Assembly (NCBI GenBank): GCA_964495935.1
Contig: CAZBXQ010000008.1
Coordinates: forward strand, 1-64,000
Direction: 5' to 3'
DNA length: 64,000 nt
Source: JAJYSO01 sp964495935
GTDB taxonomy: Bacteria; Bacteroidota; Bacteroidia; Flavobacteriales; Flavobacteriaceae
Shown: piece by piece, positions 18,980 through 28,560 of the stretch
Numbering within the stretch: position 1 is the stretch's first letter
Layout: every line of letters begins with the position of its first letter
Program-made: the position numbers and the translations under genes
The notes under the pieces: model-generated
Databases searched by the model: none
Seen by the model: only the letters and a program-made list of their open reading frames with translations
Told to the model about the DNA's origin: nothing

Positions 18980-19147
18980 ATGATGAGAAATATTTTATAT
19001 ATAATTGCTATTATTTTAATTATAGGTTGGGCCATCAGTTTCCTCGGAGGCTTTGTGGATAATGGATTTATCCATATTATTTTGGTTATCGCCGTTATTA
19101 TATTCTTGTTTAACCTCATAGGGGGTGGAGGCTCCAGAAGAGTTTAA
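18980..19147 (+). CDS. Small membrane protein, lmo0937/DUF5670-like
   Basis: A 55-residue protein starting MMRNILYIIAIILIIGWAIS and ending NLIGGGGSRRV. It has two hydrophobic helices (about 4-24 and 31-50) joined by GGFVDNGFIH. The pattern fits the lmo0937 family of tiny membrane proteins, which are widespread in Bacteroidota and often lie near stress genes. The adjacent CsbD relic agrees with that. Function unknown. Confidence 0.72.
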   Translation: MMRNILYIIAIILIIGWAISFLGGFVDNGFIHIILVIAVIIFLFNLIGGGGSRRV

Positions 19148-19378
19148 AAGAACCCCTTGGGGTCATAAATCCCTCAGTATATTGAAAATTTACTGGAAAA
19201 TATTGTAATCCTTCTTGCATTTTTGCAGTGGGGGATAAGAATGGTTTGAATTTCATATGCTGATCTCATATAATGAACCCACAGCCTTACCTGAAACTCT
19301 ATGCTTTTAAAACCATGAGAGTGCCATTCGAAAAAATAAGAGTAAAACTTTAGTCATTAATACATAAATCAATAGGAA

Positions 19379-20110
19379 ATGTCTGTAAATCGGAATGATT
19401 TAAATGCAATGTTTGTGAATTGCACCTTAAAGAAATCCCCGCAAAAAAGCCACACAGAAACACTCATGCGAGTGGCGCAGCGAATCATGCAAAAAGAGGG
19501 AGTAGCCTTGGACGAGCTCCGGTTGGTGGATCATGACGTGCCAGATGGAGTTTATCCGGATATGACGGAGCATGGCTGGGAAGAAGATGAATGGCCGGAT
19601 TTGTTTGAACGGATTATTTCTGCCGATATTTTGGTTATTGGCACACCAATATGGTTAGGGCAAATCTCATCGATCGCAAAAAAACTTATTGAACGTCTCT
19701 ATGCCATGAGTAGCAAAACCAATAAAAAGGGACAATATATTTTTTATGGAAAAGTAGGGGGGTGTATGATTACCGGAAATGAAGATGGGGTAAAGCACTG
19801 CGGAATGGAAATTTTGTATTCTTTACAACATATCGGCTATACCCTGCCTCCACAAGTCGATTGCGGCTGGATAGGTGAAATAGGTCCTGGCCCGAGTTAT
19901 GGAGACACCGAATGGCAGGGAGAAGAAATAGAGCCACCAATGGGTTTTGATCATGAGTTTACCAACAAAAATCTCGTTTTTATGACTTATAATCTTCTAC
20001 AAATGGCTGCTCTCTTAAAAAATGTAGGTGGTTTTTCTTCTTATGGCAACTCCAATTCAAAATGGGAAGAAGGCATACAGTGGGGTTTTGAGAAACCACA
20101 TAATTTCTAA
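19379..20110 (+). CDS. NADPH-dependent FMN reductase / flavodoxin-fold protein
   Basis: A 243-residue flavodoxin-fold oxidoreductase. MFVNCTLKKSPQKSHTETL is the phosphate-binding loop region that holds FMN, and VIGTPIWLGQISSIAKKLIER is the second FMN contact typical of the NADPH-dependent FMN reductase family. The middle includes KVGGCMITGNEDGVKHC. The natural acceptor is unknown (quinones or other small electron acceptors are possible). The gene stands alone. Confidence 0.83.
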   Translation: MSVNRNDLNAMFVNCTLKKSPQKSHTETLMRVAQRIMQKEGVALDELRLVDHDVPDGVYPDMTEHGWEEDEWPDLFERIISADILVIGTPIWLGQISSIAKKLIERLYAMSSKTNKKGQYIFYGKVGGCMITGNEDGVKHCGMEILYSLQHIGYTLPPQVDCGWIGEIGPGPSYGDTEWQGEEIEPPMGFDHEFTNKNLVFMTYNLLQMAALLKNVGGFSSYGNSNSKWEEGIQWGFEKPHNF

Positions 20111-20191
20111 GTGCTTTTTAAATTCAACGATTCGCACTTGATACTTAAATCTGATGTTTATAAATCAATTTAAAAATGAATAATAAAAATT

Positions 20192-20440
20192 ATGGCTAAA
20201 GATCACGGAAAACAAATTAAGGATGATGAAAAATATGAGGCACTTCGTGAGGCAGGAATGAGCCGGTCAAAGGCTGCCCGTATTGCCAATACAAAAGATG
20301 CAGGTAAAAAAGGTGGAAAAGCCAAGAAATATGAGAAACGAACGAAAGAAAATCTGTTGAAAGAAGCCCGGAAAGTGGGTATTAAAGGACGCAGCAAAAT
20401 GAATAAAAAGGAATTAATTAAAGCCCTACGAAATTCTTGA
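20192..20440 (+). CDS. DUF7218 / Rho N-terminal-like small basic protein
   Basis: An 82-residue basic protein. Residues 1-45 hold MAKDHGKQIKDDEKYEALR and SRSKAARIANTKDAGKKGG, a conserved small domain often found in stress-associated genes. Residues 48-82 (ENLLKEARKVGIKGRSKMNK then KELIKALRNS) look like a SAP/Rho N-terminal helix pair that can bind nucleic acid. The gene at 25576 has the same C-terminal module, so they are paralogues in part. Confidence 0.75.
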   Translation: MAKDHGKQIKDDEKYEALREAGMSRSKAARIANTKDAGKKGGKAKKYEKRTKENLLKEARKVGIKGRSKMNKKELIKALRNS

Positions 20441-20546
20441 CCATTGCCTTGGCCTTGTTGAATTACAAAAATAATCGAGGTAATGATGGCTTATTCTCCA
20501 TCAATTATATATTTGGTTTGAAAATTAAATAAAACTGGATTTTACT

Positions 20547-20572
20547 AACCCTTCGAGCATGCCCGAAGGGTT
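20547..20572 (+). terminator. Hairpin downstream of the Rho-N-like gene
   Basis: AACCCTTCG at 20547-20555 pairs perfectly with CGAAGGGTT at 20564-20572, with an eight-base loop. It has no long T run after it on the plus strand, but is the strongest hairpin in the 20441-20778 gap. The rest of the gap holds nothing I recognise. Confidence 0.45.
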
Positions 20573-20778
20573 AAAATCCCAGGTAGAGTTTAATTTACAC
20601 CTCTTCTTTTTAGACCAAGTAATGAATTTCAGCCAAGATAGGCTCTCACTTAAAATTTCAATGGGTCTAAGTAAAAGAATTATTCGTCATATTTTATTTT
20701 GCGTATAGCAACTCTTATCACTGACCATGCGAGGAGTGATGGGTCTGAAAGATCCAGGAAATCTTATTAGTCTTCAAA

Positions 20779-21216
20779 TTATTTTTTGTTTTGATCCCTG
20801 ATCTTCTGTTCTAACTCTTTTACTTCCTTTTCAGCCTTCTCCTTGTCTTTTCTGGCTTTTTGTGCTTCATCTTCTTTTCCTTCACGAATCGCCCTTTCGA
20901 TTTTTTCATTGGCATTTTTTACCCGATCTTTTGCTTTCTTTAAGGCCGCTTTATCCTTCCCGAGGATTCGATTTGTTTTTTCTTCTACTTTGTCCATCGC
21001 ATTTCCATGACGTTCTGAGGTATTTTCGTTCTTGTTCATATTCCTATCCCGATTTAAAGGTCGAGTTTCTGTACCGCGATTTTCCATATTATTTCTTGGG
21101 GTCTCGGTTTCACTGGGATCATTTCCAGTGTTTCTCTTTTTTTGATCTTTGCAAGAAGATAACGTAATTGCAATTAAAAATGTACTTAGAATGAAAGTTA
21201 AAACTGACTTTCTCAT
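20779..21216 (-). CDS. Lipoprotein with charged coiled-coil tail
   Basis: A 145-residue lipoprotein. The signal peptide is hydrophobic to residue 20, and the lipobox LSSC puts the lipidated Cys at 22. Residues 25-70 are Asn/Arg/Glu-rich and probably disordered. Residues 75-145 are Lys/Glu-rich heptad-like helices (AALKKAKDRVKNANEKIERA), likely a coiled coil. No enzyme motif is seen. Function unknown; probably sits in the cell envelope. Confidence 0.7.
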   Translation of the reverse strand: MRKSVLTFILSTFLIAITLSSCKDQKKRNTGNDPSETETPRNNMENRGTETRPLNRDRNMNKNENTSERHGNAMDKVEEKTNRILGKDKAALKKAKDRVKNANEKIERAIREGKEDEAQKARKDKEKAEKEVKELEQKIRDQNKK

Positions 21217-21376
21217 AATTCAGATTTTAATGGTTAATTAGTTTCATTTTTTATGACAACCCAGATGAGGTTTAAATCGTCTCAGGTTTACAAAAGATAA
21301 ACATAGAAGGAATTGGTCATACGCTTTTGTCCAATAAAATGTATAATTAATCATAAAAAACATAGCCAATCTGAGG

Positions 21377-22285
21377 TTATGATGGTTTTGTTCCGACTTC
21401 TTCAATGATAAAGAATCCATCGTCGCCTTGATCTTGATACAAGGGCATAAAAATATAAGCATTCCATTTACTGTAGATGGGCCTGTTGTTTTGATAAGCA
21501 AGTAATTGACCTTTTTTTACGGCCTGAAAATTGATAAAACCCGGCTCCATCTTAAAGGTATCTTCCGTGTTCAGACTGTGTCTGTATTTTATTTGGAAGA
21601 TTTTTTGATTTTCTTTTTTGCGTTCAAAGTAGTTTGTGAGTTTAGTATTGTTCTCTAAATCTTCTAATTTTAATCCACAAGCTTTTTGAAGTGTTAACCA
21701 AATCATTCTTTCATGATTGCTAACCGCTTTTTGACTATGATGTTGCCCCGCCTCGAAAACAAAACCGGTTAGTCCAATCTGACTTTCATAATTATCGATA
21801 CAACCCTTTACAATATCTGATAAACCTTGGACGACAATGGAGGGGAACCGCTTTGCCCAAGCTTTGTTTGCCCCCTTATCCTGTACCGAAATGTAGGGTT
21901 TGCTATTAGCCGAAGTTGTATGGCAATCCAGAAAATACTGTCGCTCAAAACCCTTCTCTAAATACTTCTTCAATTCCTTGATAATGTTAAACATTTCCTT
22001 CTTTTCATGAGAGTCTTCTGATTTTGAAGATATGTTTTTCCGAGTCCAAGTTCTGTTTAAATCTTCGTCTATATAGCGAATATTTTGTGTTAATGCTTTT
22101 CGATTTCCACTGCAGCCCACCACCTTCCCTTTAATGCGAGGTTGTTTGCGATTTAATAGCGTAAAAACTTTTTGTAATGCAAATATACCAGCGGGCTCGT
22201 TTCCATGAATTCCCGCTGTGATAAACAACAAAGCACCTTTTATGCCAGAGCTATAGGTTCCGATGATCCTCGATATATTTCTCAT
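21377..22285 (-). CDS. Succinylglutamate desuccinylase / aspartoacylase family metallo-hydrolase
   Basis: A 302-residue zinc amidohydrolase or carboxypeptidase-like enzyme. Zinc ligands are visible as His and Glu in TAGIHGNEPAG and His in LDCHTTSANSKPY. The substrate-binding mark DLNRTW lies between them, and FEAGQHH is a later conserved segment. It removes an acyl or amino-acid group from a small substrate. It follows the ATP-grasp gene by seven bases and is the third gene of a QEGLA / ATP-grasp / AstE-like cluster, so it probably acts in the same unknown pathway. Confidence 0.85.
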   Translation of the reverse strand: MRNISRIIGTYSSGIKGALLFITAGIHGNEPAGIFALQKVFTLLNRKQPRIKGKVVGCSGNRKALTQNIRYIDEDLNRTWTRKNISSKSEDSHEKKEMFNIIKELKKYLEKGFERQYFLDCHTTSANSKPYISVQDKGANKAWAKRFPSIVVQGLSDIVKGCIDNYESQIGLTGFVFEAGQHHSQKAVSNHERMIWLTLQKACGLKLEDLENNTKLTNYFERKKENQKIFQIKYRHSLNTEDTFKMEPGFINFQAVKKGQLLAYQNNRPIYSKWNAYIFMPLYQDQGDDGFFIIEEVGTKPS

Positions 22286-22292
22286 AATTGTA

Positions 22293-23360
22293 TTAATTAG
22301 TCGTCGATGGGGAATCTGTGGTTGCCAATTCTCGATTAGACCAAGTGGATCGCTCCTTTTTATAGGCTACTTTTCTTTCCAAAGCTTTAACCACGGAGTC
22401 GGTAAAATCAACCATTCCGGTTTTTTTATAGCTGTCCATCCCCCCCGGACTTAAAACATTAATTTCAATTAGCTTATCGGCCACGATATCAAGACCCGCA
22501 AAAAAAATCCCATCTTGTTTTAATTTTGGCCCAACCACAGCAACGATATGCTTTATTTCCGGCGTTAATTTTCCTCTACTCGGGGTAGCTCCAAGGGTAA
22601 GATTACTACGGAATTCGCGTTTATCGTCATTAACTCGTCTGATGATGGCCAATTCTCCATCTTGTTTTAAAATTTTTCCGTTGATCATGAGTACACGTAC
22701 ATCACCCTTACTTATTGCAGACAGATATTCCTGACCGATTACGTAACCCTGATCTGTCAGCGTCGTCAAGATTTGATTGATATTTCTTCTCTTTCTTCCA
22801 ATTTTATATACGTTTTGACCCCGGCTCCCTTCCAATGGTTTCAATACCATCTGATGGTTGTTTTTCTCCCAAAACTTTAAGATCTCTTTTTTATCGCGGG
22901 TGATGATACTGTTCGGTTTTATTTCGGCCGGTAATTCTTCAAAATAGAGTTTATCGATAAAAGCCTGACTTAAACCGGCAGGGTCATTTACCACCAAAAC
23001 GCCATTTTTTTTAATCATTTGTGCAAACGAAATACTACAGTGTTCTGCCCATTCTCTTCCCGGGGTCTCTTGTGTGGGATTATTCCGAAGGAAAAGAACA
23101 TCTATGTTCTTGCTATCAATGGTCTCTCGTTTTAAATCTTCATGCTTTACTGGTGCCCAAAATTCATCTATGGTATCATATTTAATATCTTTGGGAATCT
23201 TCTTACAACGAAGATAAATTCCTTTGTCGCGATAAAAAATAAAATCACCGGCTCCCATCACATAGACCTCGTGCCCACGCTTGTGAGCTTTCCTTAAAAT
23301 AATAACGGAAGTTCCGAAGCCCTCGGTCTCAATATCATTTAATACAAAACAGATTTTCAT
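22293..23360 (-). CDS. Glutathione synthetase-like ATP-grasp ligase
   Basis: A 355-residue ATP-grasp enzyme related to glutathione synthetase. The N-terminal domain starts MKICFVLNDIETEGFGTSV. The ATP-grasp domain has MVLKPLEGSRGQNVYKIG (lysine and glycine loop), GQEYLSAISKGDVRVLMING, and GLDIVADKLIEINVLSPGGM (metal-binding Asp/Glu/Asn). It joins a carboxylate to an amine using ATP. Because a QEGLA protein and an aspartoacylase-like hydrolase flank it, its product may be a peptide-like compound other than glutathione. Confidence 0.82.
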   Translation of the reverse strand: MKICFVLNDIETEGFGTSVIILRKAHKRGHEVYVMGAGDFIFYRDKGIYLRCKKIPKDIKYDTIDEFWAPVKHEDLKRETIDSKNIDVLFLRNNPTQETPGREWAEHCSISFAQMIKKNGVLVVNDPAGLSQAFIDKLYFEELPAEIKPNSIITRDKKEILKFWEKNNHQMVLKPLEGSRGQNVYKIGRKRRNINQILTTLTDQGYVIGQEYLSAISKGDVRVLMINGKILKQDGELAIIRRVNDDKREFRSNLTLGATPSRGKLTPEIKHIVAVVGPKLKQDGIFFAGLDIVADKLIEINVLSPGGMDSYKKTGMVDFTDSVVKALERKVAYKKERSTWSNRELATTDSPSTTN

Positions 23361-23392
23361 GATTTTATGTATCGGTTTGTTAATACTTATTT

Positions 23393-25228
23393 CTATACCA
23401 TCTTAGAGAGTGCTAGCCCGTCTCTCAATTTTTTCATTCGTTTCTTAAAATCTTTATTTTCGTAATAACTTGGTTTCAGTTGAGCGGGCTTTAAAATTTT
23501 TCTTTCGATGAGTTGACGGATTAAAGAAACATGCTCTAAAGCAAATTTTCCGGATAACAAAATGTCGAAGTTTCCTCCTTCCTGTAAGTAATCTCGGAGT
23601 TGTACCAACCCTCGTAAATAGACGATGTCTTTTAAAAAACCTCCACCCTGGAAAATCCTGGAAGTGATATTAAATGCAGGGTGTTTTGAAAACCCGTAGG
23701 TGTAATGCAGCAGGTGAAAGACCTCTTTAAAACTGGCATCATTTAACAATGCATCTCCAGCGACGACACGACCAGCGACCAAACGCAGTCGGTTCCCGGA
23801 GAGTCCACCAACCAAATATTCAGATAAGACAGCCAGTCCTTCCTGCAAAGAATCGTAGCCTGCAAATCCTTGTGACAACTGAGTAAGGGGCTGCTGTTTC
23901 CCATTATAAAAAGTCAAGACATGGGTTCCTATTTCATGCTGAATAATACCCTGCGCCTTGTTTTTGGTCATGGTGTAGTCTGCAGGGACATAAAGTTCTC
24001 CTCTGGAAACCATGATGATGTTTACATCTTTTCGAATATGGACGCGGCTTTTAAAATCAGGCCTCTGCTCTCGAAAATAATTAAATTCCTTTTCGGCCAT
24101 TTTTTGAAAATCATCTGCATTTACTTCTTTAGTCTTTTCTTGATGGACATTTTCCTCAAGGGTGTTCAGGACTAATTTTGCCTCATATAAGATGTTTTTT
24201 TTGACGCCCTTATAGAGTCGCAAACTCCTAAATAAAAATTTTTTAGTATCCCGCTCTTTTAGCATCGTCAATTCCTGGTCGATTTCCTCTCTTTTTTCTC
24301 CATAGAGGAAAGCCAGTGCCGGATCATCAATTTCCTCAATGCGAAGATTGTAAAGTTTTCGCTTAAGTAAATCAGGGTCAATGGGTAAAAGACGATAATG
24401 AAAAGGAGGGATTATTTCATATTTGCTCTCAAAAAAAGTCTTCCGAATGGATTGAACATTCACCGGTGCAACCAATAATAAAAATTGATAAGCATTTTCA
24501 ATAGCTGTTAATTGTTGATCAATTTCGAATAATTTATCGTGTATCTTCCTTTTGCGTAAGGCAGCATAACTGTTTATATCTGAAGGGGTTTGTACCCGTA
24601 CAAATTCAAAAATCGACTTTTGTAATGCAGCAATAAAACCTTTTTTTAAATTCTCAAAAACTATCGGATAAGTTGCTCCATTGGATTTCATATATATCGG
24701 AGGAATTTCAAGCCCGATAAAAGTACAGCCCAAATTCTTTAATTCATCTATACTGAAAAAGCCGGCTTTTTGTGAATTTAGGCGGCTTTTGGTTTGTTCT
24801 ATTCGGACGTTTAAGATGTTGTTTTGCCGTTTTTCGTTTTTGATTTTTTGCAACTCTTTTTGGAGCACTTTAAGAGAAATGGGTAATTTATGAGCAGGTC
24901 CTCGAATCACAAATTCTGAACTTTCGAGGGGACCGGAATAGATTTCGATAAAAATGAAAGACCCAAATCGAGTACTCATCTTTTTAGATATATTTTTTAC
25001 CATGGAATGAAAATATTCAAAGTTTCCATTTTCTATGATCAAATATGAACCGGTAGATTCTGCTAACTGAATCATCTCTTTATCATTGGATGACTTCCGG
25101 TAGATGATTAAAAAAGGTCTGTCATTATCCAAATACAATTTTCCGCCATACTTCAATTCTATCTCGGCTCCTCCTTCCGAGTTTAAAGCTTCAATGACAT
25201 TCTTTTTGTTCCGGGCAGTATTGTTCAT
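23393..25228 (-). CDS. QEGLA-motif protein (DUF1704 family, putative zinc peptidase)
   Basis: A 611-residue member of the family once called flavohemoglobin expression-modulating QEGLA motif protein. The metal site is visible as QHEIGTHVLTFYNG (H-E-x3-H) and the downstream mark DSLQEGLAVLSEYLVGGLSG. Eukaryotic relatives are tyrosine carboxypeptidases acting on tubulin or microtubules, so a peptidase role is reasonable. The first 280 residues have no motif I can name. It is the first gene of a three-gene minus-strand operon with the ATP-grasp enzyme 32 bases downstream. Confidence 0.85.
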   Translation of the reverse strand: MNNTARNKKNVIEALNSEGGAEIELKYGGKLYLDNDRPFLIIYRKSSNDKEMIQLAESTGSYLIIENGNFEYFHSMVKNISKKMSTRFGSFIFIEIYSGPLESSEFVIRGPAHKLPISLKVLQKELQKIKNEKRQNNILNVRIEQTKSRLNSQKAGFFSIDELKNLGCTFIGLEIPPIYMKSNGATYPIVFENLKKGFIAALQKSIFEFVRVQTPSDINSYAALRKRKIHDKLFEIDQQLTAIENAYQFLLLVAPVNVQSIRKTFFESKYEIIPPFHYRLLPIDPDLLKRKLYNLRIEEIDDPALAFLYGEKREEIDQELTMLKERDTKKFLFRSLRLYKGVKKNILYEAKLVLNTLEENVHQEKTKEVNADDFQKMAEKEFNYFREQRPDFKSRVHIRKDVNIIMVSRGELYVPADYTMTKNKAQGIIQHEIGTHVLTFYNGKQQPLTQLSQGFAGYDSLQEGLAVLSEYLVGGLSGNRLRLVAGRVVAGDALLNDASFKEVFHLLHYTYGFSKHPAFNITSRIFQGGGFLKDIVYLRGLVQLRDYLQEGGNFDILLSGKFALEHVSLIRQLIERKILKPAQLKPSYYENKDFKKRMKKLRDGLALSKMV

Positions 25229-25575
25229 AATATATGATTTTCGGCAACATAAATTAGCGACAAAAATTCCGGATATTTTGTCGTAAAAAAAATAATATTA
25301 ATCTTTTCAAATAAAAGGTTAGGAAACCAACTGGCATAGTGTTACATAGAGATGTGCTTTCCAAAAAGCCCTGCCGAAAGAATTGGATATAAGAGGTAAA
25401 ATAGAAGAGTTCTCGGAGGATGTACGATTTAGAATGCCGTATGAAAAGTGTTTTATTATTTCTTGAAGTCAAACCCAGAGGATTTATATTTTTTGGGTTA
25501 ACTTCTCTATTTATTGAGTTAAACCATAAAAGAAAAAAACAGGAATTTTATAAAACATCTTTTAATAGAACAATT
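25229..25575. other. Intergenic stretch between divergent genes
   Basis: About 350 bases between the QEGLA gene (minus) and the Rho-N-like gene (plus). The frame of the latter is open back to 25420, but that part is hydrophobic and unlike the basic protein, so it is treated as non-coding. No repeat or hairpin seen. Confidence 0.4.
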
Positions 25576-25803
25576 ATGATTCAAAGTGAAAGCAAGAATG
25601 TCGATGGTAAAGATAAAGGAACTAATGATTCCAATACGGCGAGGATAGCAGATAAACGAAAGTCTGATAAAAAGAGACCGACGGATAAAAAATATAATCT
25701 TCGAAGTAAAGAAGACCTCCGACAAAAGGCGAAACACGTGGGAATTAAAGGATATAAAAGGATGAGCAAGGACGAGCTTGTAAAAGCTCTGGAAGAAGCT
25801 TAA
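25576..25803 (+). CDS. Small Rho N-terminal-like basic protein
   Basis: A 75-residue protein from the ATG at 25576. The first 40 residues are Lys/Asp/Ser-rich and probably disordered. The end (RSKEDLRQKAKHVGIKGYKR then MSKDELVKALEEA) is the same nucleic-acid-binding helix pair as in the protein at 20192-20440. A longer reading from 25420 would add an unlikely hydrophobic leader. Confidence 0.65.
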   Translation: MIQSESKNVDGKDKGTNDSNTARIADKRKSDKKRPTDKKYNLRSKEDLRQKAKHVGIKGYKRMSKDELVKALEEA

Positions 25804-25926
25804 GGAAAAAATTCTCTCAAGGGGGCGACAGTGTTAGGTTTGGTCTTACAATGAGTCCTCCATATAAACTCTATCAAAACCCTCTCCTTATACATCATTC
25901 CTAAATAAATAACTATATTTATAGCT

Positions 25927-26136
25927 ATGAAGGCGTTATTTGTTTCTTTTTTGGTTTTGGTGGTGCTTTTTGTAGCTGGTGGGACACTGTTTAAAATAGC
26001 GGTGCTTTTTTATGGAATTTCAACTGCCTTTATTCAAGGCCTCTTTGGCACCGGTCCCGTTTTTACTATGATATTCACGCTTGCAGCCTTATCTCTTCTC
26101 TTGTTTAGAGTGTTGTTTATCCGAAAGAAAGCCTAA
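25927..26136 (+). CDS. Small two-helix membrane protein
   Basis: A 69-residue protein starting MKALFVSFLVLVVLFVAGGT, with a second hydrophobic helix at about 45-63 and a basic C-terminus (RKKA). Composition is that of a genuine membrane protein. No family is recognised. It could take part in envelope stress like other tiny membrane proteins nearby, but that is a guess. Confidence 0.5.
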   Translation: MKALFVSFLVLVVLFVAGGTLFKIAVLFYGISTAFIQGLFGTGPVFTMIFTLAALSLLLFRVLFIRKKA

Positions 26137-26505
26137 TAAATACCTGCTTTCCTCGTTTTTTTAACTCGTATGGTTTTTCTTTTTATGATTTCGAAAAGGA
26201 ATGAAGTGTAACGGTCATAAGTCGGATAAACAAAATGGAAATCTGGAAGTATGGGAGTTTCAAGACCTTTTAAATAAAAGCATAGAGGTCGGAATGTGGC
26301 AAAGCAGAATAGAGGGAAATGACTGCAACGACAAGTTTATAAGCTTTAGTCCCTGTTTTAATTTTTATTCTTCACCCCGGGTGATATACGAACTATATTT
26401 TTTGAAGTAATTAAATTTCATAAAATGACTTATTTTTAATTGTTATTCGTGTGAGTAAATACATTTTCATGGTATATTTGTAATAGGATTTCATATAATA
26501 TTGAT
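26137..26505. other. Upstream region of the Fic gene
   Basis: TATATTTG at 26473-26480 matches the Bacteroidota -7 box and lies about 25 bases before the Fic start, so it is a likely promoter element. The -33 box is not clear. A 69-codon frame at 26201-26410 has no family-like features and was not called. Confidence 0.4.
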
Positions 26506-28047
26506 ATGGATACTCATTTTTCACGAGAAGTAACTGTTTTTCATGACCGTCTTTTACCGGAAAAAGGAACTCTTGTCGGATATTCACAACTTATCAATAT
26601 CCTTGAGAACAAGAGCGATAAAAAGCTTCCCCTTCCAGATGTAATGGCCATCATCACAAAAAAACATCAACGCTACGATACGGATAAATGGCAAGTATTT
26701 ACCATTCGGCATAAACCCAATAATGATCTTAAAAGCCATTTGATTTTTGCCTTAAAATACGAGGCTCTGGACTTGTATATTTTAAAAACCTTTTTTCGGG
26801 AGTTTGGTAGAAAAGTTGTTTTACAAATGCTTGAAGAAACCCCTACCAGTAAATACACCCGGAGAGCATGGTTTTTATATGAATGGTTGTTAGGCCAAAA
26901 ATTGAAAGTCCCGGATCTCAAACAGGGCACTTATGTTGACCTTGTGAATTCAACCCTTCAGTACGTCGGACCATCGATCAACTCAGCGCGGCATCGTATT
27001 CATAATAATCTCCCGGGAACGGTAGAATATTGTCCTCTAATTCGAAAAACAGAGCGTTTAAAAAATTTTATTGAAAAAGGATTTTCCAACGCTATTGAAG
27101 CAGGACTCAGTAAACGAAGCAGGGAACTGGTACGGCGAATGGCGGCTTTTCTATTATTAAAAGATTCCAGAGCTTCTTTTGCTATTGAAGGGGAATATCC
27201 TCCCGATATACGTGCTCGAAACTGGGGCAAGGTCATCGGACAGTCCGGAAAAATAGGGTTGACACTTGAAGAGGTGGAACGTTTACAACATATCGTTATC
27301 GGAAAAAAAAAGCTCAAAAATATGGGATTGCGAAGCGAAGAGGGGTTTATAGGGACACACGATAGAGAGACCTTCGCGCCGCTTCCTGATCATATCTCAG
27401 CACGAGCAAAAGATTTGGCTTCTCTCATGAAAGGCTTATTGGAAGCCAATTCGATTCTCCAAAAACAAGGGTATGATCCGGTTTTGACAGCTGCCACGAT
27501 TGCCTTTGGATTTGTGTTTATCCATCCTCTTGCTGATGGAAATGGTCGGATACATCGCTATATCATACATCATATCCTTGCCAAAATGGGATACACCAAA
27601 AGAGGAATGATTTTCCCGGTGTCTTCGGCTATTATTGATCGCATTGATGAGTACCAAGACATCCTTGAACATTATTCCGCTCCGAGAGTTAATTTAATCC
27701 GATGGGAGGAAGCAACTGACCATAATATTGCCATCAAGAATGAAACTATTGATTTATATCGGTATTTTGACCTTACCCAACAGGCGGAATTTCTTTACCA
27801 ATGCGTAGAAGATACTATTGAAAAGATTATTCCCGAAGAATTAGATTATCTTGAAAAATATGATCGGCTTACTCAATCGATAAATAACGTAGTATCATTG
27901 CCTAATACCAAAGTTGACCTACTTATCAAATTCTTAAATCAAAACAAAGGAAAATTGTCTCATAAGAAACGGAGAAAATATTTTGAGGAATTGAAAGGCG
28001 AAGAAGTTGAAATAATCGAAGGTCAATATAGAGATCTTTTTGAGTGA
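26506..28047 (+). CDS. Fic family protein (AMPylase type)
   Basis: A 513-residue Fic-domain protein. The active-site loop is HPLADGNGRIHR, with the catalytic His and the GNGR phosphate-binding part intact. The inhibitory motif SFAIEGE (S-x3-E-G) lies before it, which places the protein in the class held inactive by its own helix. Residues 1-190 form an N-terminal extension of unknown function, and 390-513 form a C-terminal helical domain. Fic proteins transfer AMP or related groups to target proteins. It stands alone next to the element boundary at about 28560. Confidence 0.85.
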   Translation: MDTHFSREVTVFHDRLLPEKGTLVGYSQLINILENKSDKKLPLPDVMAIITKKHQRYDTDKWQVFTIRHKPNNDLKSHLIFALKYEALDLYILKTFFREFGRKVVLQMLEETPTSKYTRRAWFLYEWLLGQKLKVPDLKQGTYVDLVNSTLQYVGPSINSARHRIHNNLPGTVEYCPLIRKTERLKNFIEKGFSNAIEAGLSKRSRELVRRMAAFLLLKDSRASFAIEGEYPPDIRARNWGKVIGQSGKIGLTLEEVERLQHIVIGKKKLKNMGLRSEEGFIGTHDRETFAPLPDHISARAKDLASLMKGLLEANSILQKQGYDPVLTAATIAFGFVFIHPLADGNGRIHRYIIHHILAKMGYTKRGMIFPVSSAIIDRIDEYQDILEHYSAPRVNLIRWEEATDHNIAIKNETIDLYRYFDLTQQAEFLYQCVEDTIEKIIPEELDYLEKYDRLTQSINNVVSLPNTKVDLLIKFLNQNKGKLSHKKRRKYFEELKGEEVEIIEGQYRDLFE

Positions 28048-28521
28048 TGAAATTCCTGAGAAGGCTCAAAGAATATCCTTTTTTAAGAGTTTTGATCTAT
28101 ATTAATTTCATTTCTTGTTTAAATGACTGTCAAGATTGGGCAGATGTTTTGATAGGTTGAATATAAAAATGGGGGAAGAAAAAAATAGTATCCACTACTG
28201 GTCTGTCAATAGATGATTTATCTCGCAAACATCAATTAACCTCACTAAAGCCTGCAAGACTTCATTAAATAAAAATAGCTGATTTTATCAAAACTGGCTG
28301 TAAAGTCGGCTGTAATCTATGTAACTGACCAGTGGTCAGCTGATGTTGCGGAGATAGAGGAGGAGTCGCTCCCTTTTACCCTCTATCCTAATTAAGTTAA
28401 GCTTTCATCAGCTATTGATTTTGCCAAAGTAAAGGATCCATTCTTTACAAGAGGGCTGCTTCACGATAAATCATTTTCCTGACCAACATTTAATGTTGTA
28501 CCTGCGTCCATTTTCAGGCAT
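28048..28521. other. Gene-free stretch left of the attachment site
   Basis: No intact gene. CTGACCAGTGGTCAG at 28325-28339 is a near-perfect palindrome around a single central base. The rest looks like decayed sequence without recognisable family. Confidence 0.4.
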
Positions 28522-28552
28522 AAAAAAAGGGTCTCAATCTCTTGAAACCCTT
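28522..28552 (-). terminator. Rho-independent terminator of a lost or displaced tRNA gene
   Basis: On the minus strand GGGTTTCA pairs with TGAGACCC (with one G-U) around an AGAGAT loop, followed by seven T. The wobble pair forms only on the minus strand, which gives the direction. It lies just downstream of the tRNA 3' end at 28561-28582. Confidence 0.8.
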
Positions 28553-28560
28553 GTCATTGG

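Noticed and set aside
26201..26410. Possible 69-residue gene upstream of the Fic gene
   Set aside because: No family-like pattern, and it leads into the likely promoter region of the Fic gene.
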